DNA of 8,551 bases from Acidimicrobiaceae bacterium (GTDB lineage Bacteria; Actinomycetota; Acidimicrobiia; Acidimicrobiales; UBA8592), in the NCBI GenBank assembly GCA_002715405.1, contig PAZD01000020.1:30103-38653 (forward strand). Reading direction: 5' to 3'. Below are positions 6,848 to 8,551 of the stretch, in pieces. How positions within the stretch are numbered: the stretch's first letter is position 1; every line of letters begins with the position of its first letter. The position numbers and the translations under genes are program-made. The notes under the pieces are model-generated. The model was given only the letters and a program-made list of their open reading frames with translations. It did no database searches and was not told the origin of the DNA.

Positions 6848-6951
6848 CTTAAAACCTAATCAAACTTTCCACAAGATAGAAACTAGTAGAGTTAGCTGTT
6901 TCTGCACGAGTTCTGTCGGCACGTAGTTGATTTTGAGAAAATCATCAGGAT
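6848..6951. promoter_or_regulatory. Divergent intergenic region between ccmA and the sortase gene
   Basis: These 104 bases must hold the promoters for both the leftward ccm operon and the rightward sortase gene, since the genes diverge here. I see no convincing -35/-10 pair on either strand. The clearest structure is an inverted repeat next to the sortase start (listed separately). Confidence 0.5.
6928..6944. repeat. Inverted repeat TGATTTT-GAG-AAAATCA upstream of the sortase
   Basis: Perfect 7-base arms are separated by 3 bases and end 7 bases before ATG 6952. The size and symmetry would suit a dimeric regulator's operator, or a small hairpin in the 5' leader of the sortase mRNA. Arms this short and AT-rich can occur by chance. 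Confidence 0.4.
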
Positions 6952-8094
6952 ATGAATTCAGATCTTCCGTTGTTTTCGCTAACGTCAACAGAGATGTTGA
7001 TTTCACGTATCTTTCGCCGTATAGGCCAGAGTCTGATAACTCTGGGCGTTCTAACGCTTCTTTTTGTTGCCTATCAGCTATGGGGCACCGGATTTCTTAC
7101 TGATCGATATCAGGAAGGTCTTGAGAATGATTTCGAAGAACTCGTCGAACAAGTAGAAGAGATAGAATCTTCACCCGATGAAACTTCAACCGAAGGCGAG
7201 TCGCAGTTAGATTTCGCTGACTTTCTATGGCGACCGGAAGGAGAAGCAATCGCCCAACTCACTATTCCGGCATTGAATCTATCCAAGACGGTCGTGGCTG
7301 GTGTGGGCGTAGAAGCTTTGCGGAAAGGCCCAGGGCATTACAGTGAAACTCCTTTACCTGGTATGCCAGGTAATTCATCGATAGCTGGACATCGGACGAC
7401 ATGGGGCGCTCCATTTGCAAATATCAATGAACTAAAGCCAGGGGATGAAATAAAGATTCAAACGGTCCAAGGTTCCTTTACCTATCGAGTAGTAGAACAA
7501 ACGGGTGGTCGAGGAAATTTCATCATTAGTCCAGATAGGATCGATGTCCTTGAACAAGACTTTGACGTATACCCAAATAGACTAACTCTCATTTCCTGCC
7601 ACCCAAAACTGACTGCGCGAAATCGAATTATTGTTGTTGCTGAACTGATCGGGGAAACCGCAGACTACTACCCTCCTCCGAAACCACCCGAATTTAGCCT
7701 TGATCTCTCTATCGGAGTAGAAGGCGGAGCGACTCAATCTGCACCAGACGTACAAGTGGATACACCAGCAGAAAACCTCCCGTCTCAGGAAGCCATTTCA
7801 GGCGAAAGTTCAACACAGGAAAGCCAGATAAATGTGCCTGTTCCGTTGGAGTCTTCAGGTACTGAACCTATAGAAACAATTGAGGCGAGAAGTTTCGGAG
7901 AAGGGCTAGGAGGTGACCGAGATGCTTTAGTTCCTGCAATTGCATGGGCAATAGCTGTATTTATGATTGGGGTCACTGTCGTGTTCGTTGGGAACCGGTG
8001 GAGAAGATGGCCAGCAAATCTAATCGGGTTTTTCCCCTTTGTTATTGCTGTTGCTATTTGGTTCTTTCATCTTGAAAAGACATTACCGAGCTAG
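6952..8094 (+). CDS. Class E-like sortase with C-terminal two-helix membrane extension
   Basis: The 380-residue product starts with a basic N-terminus and a membrane helix (about 26-46), then an acidic helical stretch (about 55-75, EELVEQVEEIE). The sortase domain spans about 95-233. Its catalytic residues are H147 (SSIAGHRTTWG), C216 in TLISCHPKL and R225 (ARNRIIVVAEL). The TLxxCHP form and spacing match class E sortases, which cleave LAxTG-like signals and join proteins to the wall or, in actinobacteria, serve housekeeping anchoring. After the domain comes a Pro/Ser/Glu-rich linker (about 238-322), then two predicted membrane helices (about 326-346 and 355-373). I do not know this as a standard class E layout. 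No substrate with a sorting signal is visible nearby. ATG 6952 is used; ATG 6994 (residue 15, closer to the membrane helix) is also possible, and neither has a strong ribosome site. Confidence 0.9.
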   Translation: MNSDLPLFSLTSTEMLISRIFRRIGQSLITLGVLTLLFVAYQLWGTGFLTDRYQEGLENDFEELVEQVEEIESSPDETSTEGESQLDFADFLWRPEGEAIAQLTIPALNLSKTVVAGVGVEALRKGPGHYSETPLPGMPGNSSIAGHRTTWGAPFANINELKPGDEIKIQTVQGSFTYRVVEQTGGRGNFIISPDRIDVLEQDFDVYPNRLTLISCHPKLTARNRIIVVAELIGETADYYPPPKPPEFSLDLSIGVEGGATQSAPDVQVDTPAENLPSQEAISGESSTQESQINVPVPLESSGTEPIETIEARSFGEGLGGDRDALVPAIAWAIAVFMIGVTVVFVGNRWRRWPANLIGFFPFVIAVAIWFFHLEKTLPS

Positions 8095-8128
8095 GGGAAA
8101 AGCGACGCTAGTTATATTTAATAGAGTT

Positions 8129-8148
8129 AGTGGGGCAAGTCCCATTTT
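8129..8148 (+). terminator. Possible weak intrinsic terminator after the sortase
   Basis: AGTGGGG-CAAG-TCCCATT forms a 7-base-pair stem (two G-T pairs) with a 4-base loop, followed by only a short T run (TTTT overlapping the stem, then CC). It lies 35 bases after the sortase stop and before the next gene. The short T tract makes it doubtful. Confidence 0.3.
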
Positions 8149-8176
8149 CCAGTCGGTGTAACTTCCATCATGGGTT

Positions 8177-8182
8177 TATACT
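8177..8182 (+). promoter_or_regulatory. Possible -10 element before the lipoprotein gene
   Basis: TATACT, one mismatch from TATAAT, lies 40 bases before the GTG start at 8223. No good -35 is seen 16-18 bases upstream, so this is only suggestive of a promoter separate from the sortase. Confidence 0.25.
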
Positions 8183-8222
8183 TACATCATTTCAGATACT
8201 TTATGAATCGACGGCCAATATC

Positions 8223-8551
8223 GTGATACCCATCCTCAAAATAAACATAAAATTTATCGCTATGGGATTTCTAGCTATAGCTGTTCTCGGGTGTTCATCA
8301 AGCGAGAATTCCGAATCGTCATCCGGGCCCTCTATACTTCCGGGAGCTTTGGCGCGCATGGGGGACGCGGATTCTTTAACACTGGAAGGAACCATAATAA
8401 ACTTCCAGTATGAACTTCGGCTTCAGGATTGTTTTAATGAATACCGTCTCGTGGATGAAGAAACAGGAGATATTACTGACCTCACAACGATAGTAGATTG
8501 CCGAAGACCACATGATTCTGAGATCTATAGCGAGTTTGTCCACCCTGCAAC
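8223..8551 (+). CDS. Lipoprotein with septum-formation-like domain (truncated at right edge)
   Basis: From GTG 8223 the frame stays open for 109 codons to the window end. The N-terminus has lysines 6 and 10, a hydrophobic run (about 11-22) and a lipobox VLGC with C24 as the predicted lipidated cysteine, followed by a Ser-rich linker. The later part has QDCFNEY (68-74) and VDCRRPHDSEIYSEF (91-105). This DCF...C..PHD.E pattern is that of the actinobacterial septum-formation (Septum_form) family, whose two cysteines probably form a disulfide. Molecular function is unknown; I infer a surface lipoprotein. Starting at ATG 8262 would remove the positive charges and leave a signal peptide of only ten residues before the cysteine, so GTG 8223 is preferred. 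The ribosome site is weak. The frame runs off the sequence, so total length and any repeats are unknown. Confidence 0.75.
   Translation, partial: MIPILKINIKFIAMGFLAIAVLGCSSSENSESSSGPSILPGALARMGDADSLTLEGTIINFQYELRLQDCFNEYRLVDEETGDITDLTTIVDCRRPHDSEIYSEFVHPA

Noticed and set aside
7570..7620. TLISCHP in the sortase or CPQC in CcmH as a c-type cytochrome heme site
   Set aside because: Neither is CxxCH. The first is the sortase catalytic cysteine and the second is the CcmH redox pair.
8201..8395. Minus-strand frame of 64 residues at 8201-8395
   Set aside because: It is antisense to the lipoprotein frame, which has a lipobox and family motifs.
1..8551. tRNA, rRNA, CRISPR arrays, insertion sequences or attachment sites
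   Set aside because: No repeats with regular spacing, transposase-like frames, terminal inverted repeats or tRNA-like folds were seen, and coding genes fill almost the whole window.

Overview
The window is dominated by one leftward (minus-strand) operon that encodes an apparently complete System I cytochrome c maturation (Ccm) pathway. Its order is ccmA-ccmB-ccmC-ccmD-ccmE-ccmF-ccmG-ccmH-ccmI, running from about 6847 down to the left edge. To the right, on the plus strand, lie a class E sortase-like gene (about 6952-8094) and the start of a lipoprotein with a septum-formation-like domain (from about 8223, cut by the right edge). Nearly all of the window is coding. The only gaps are a 104-base divergent intergenic region (6848-6951) and a 128-base gap (8095-8222).

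Organism: the class E sortase (TLISCHP active site) and the DCF...DC..PHD.E lipoprotein are both typical of Actinomycetota. Base composition looks moderate (roughly mid-40s % G+C by eye), which is low for that phylum. A marine or freshwater Acidimicrobiia-like actinobacterium is my best guess. This is an inference from gene content; no marker gene is present. A full System I Ccm set is not what the best-known Actinomycetota use (ResB/ResC, System II), which makes the combination the most noteworthy broad feature.

Layout from right to left on the minus strand: the CcmA ATPase and CcmB permease form the ABC part that releases holo-CcmE. CcmC loads heme onto CcmE, and CcmD is the small helper, found here as a 56-codon gene wedged between ccmC and ccmE. 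CcmE is the periplasmic heme chaperone with the canonical HxxxY motif. CcmF is the heme lyase core with all four expected histidines. CcmG and CcmH are the thiol-redox partners with CxxC motifs. CcmI is a membrane-anchored TPR protein presumed to present apocytochrome. The genes are joined by overlaps of 4 to 14 bases, except ccmE/ccmF, which are 8 bases apart with a strong AGGAG. The set therefore looks like one translationally coupled transcript. The ccmI-like gene (1-990, minus) has no stop codon inside the window and covers a region that otherwise shows only spurious plus-strand frames.

On the plus strand, the sortase has a standard catalytic core but carries a long Pro/Ser/Glu-rich linker and two predicted C-terminal membrane helices. 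That is an unusual architecture and the best candidate in the window for something undescribed. No RNA genes, CRISPR arrays, insertion sequences or c-type cytochrome CxxCH motifs were seen.
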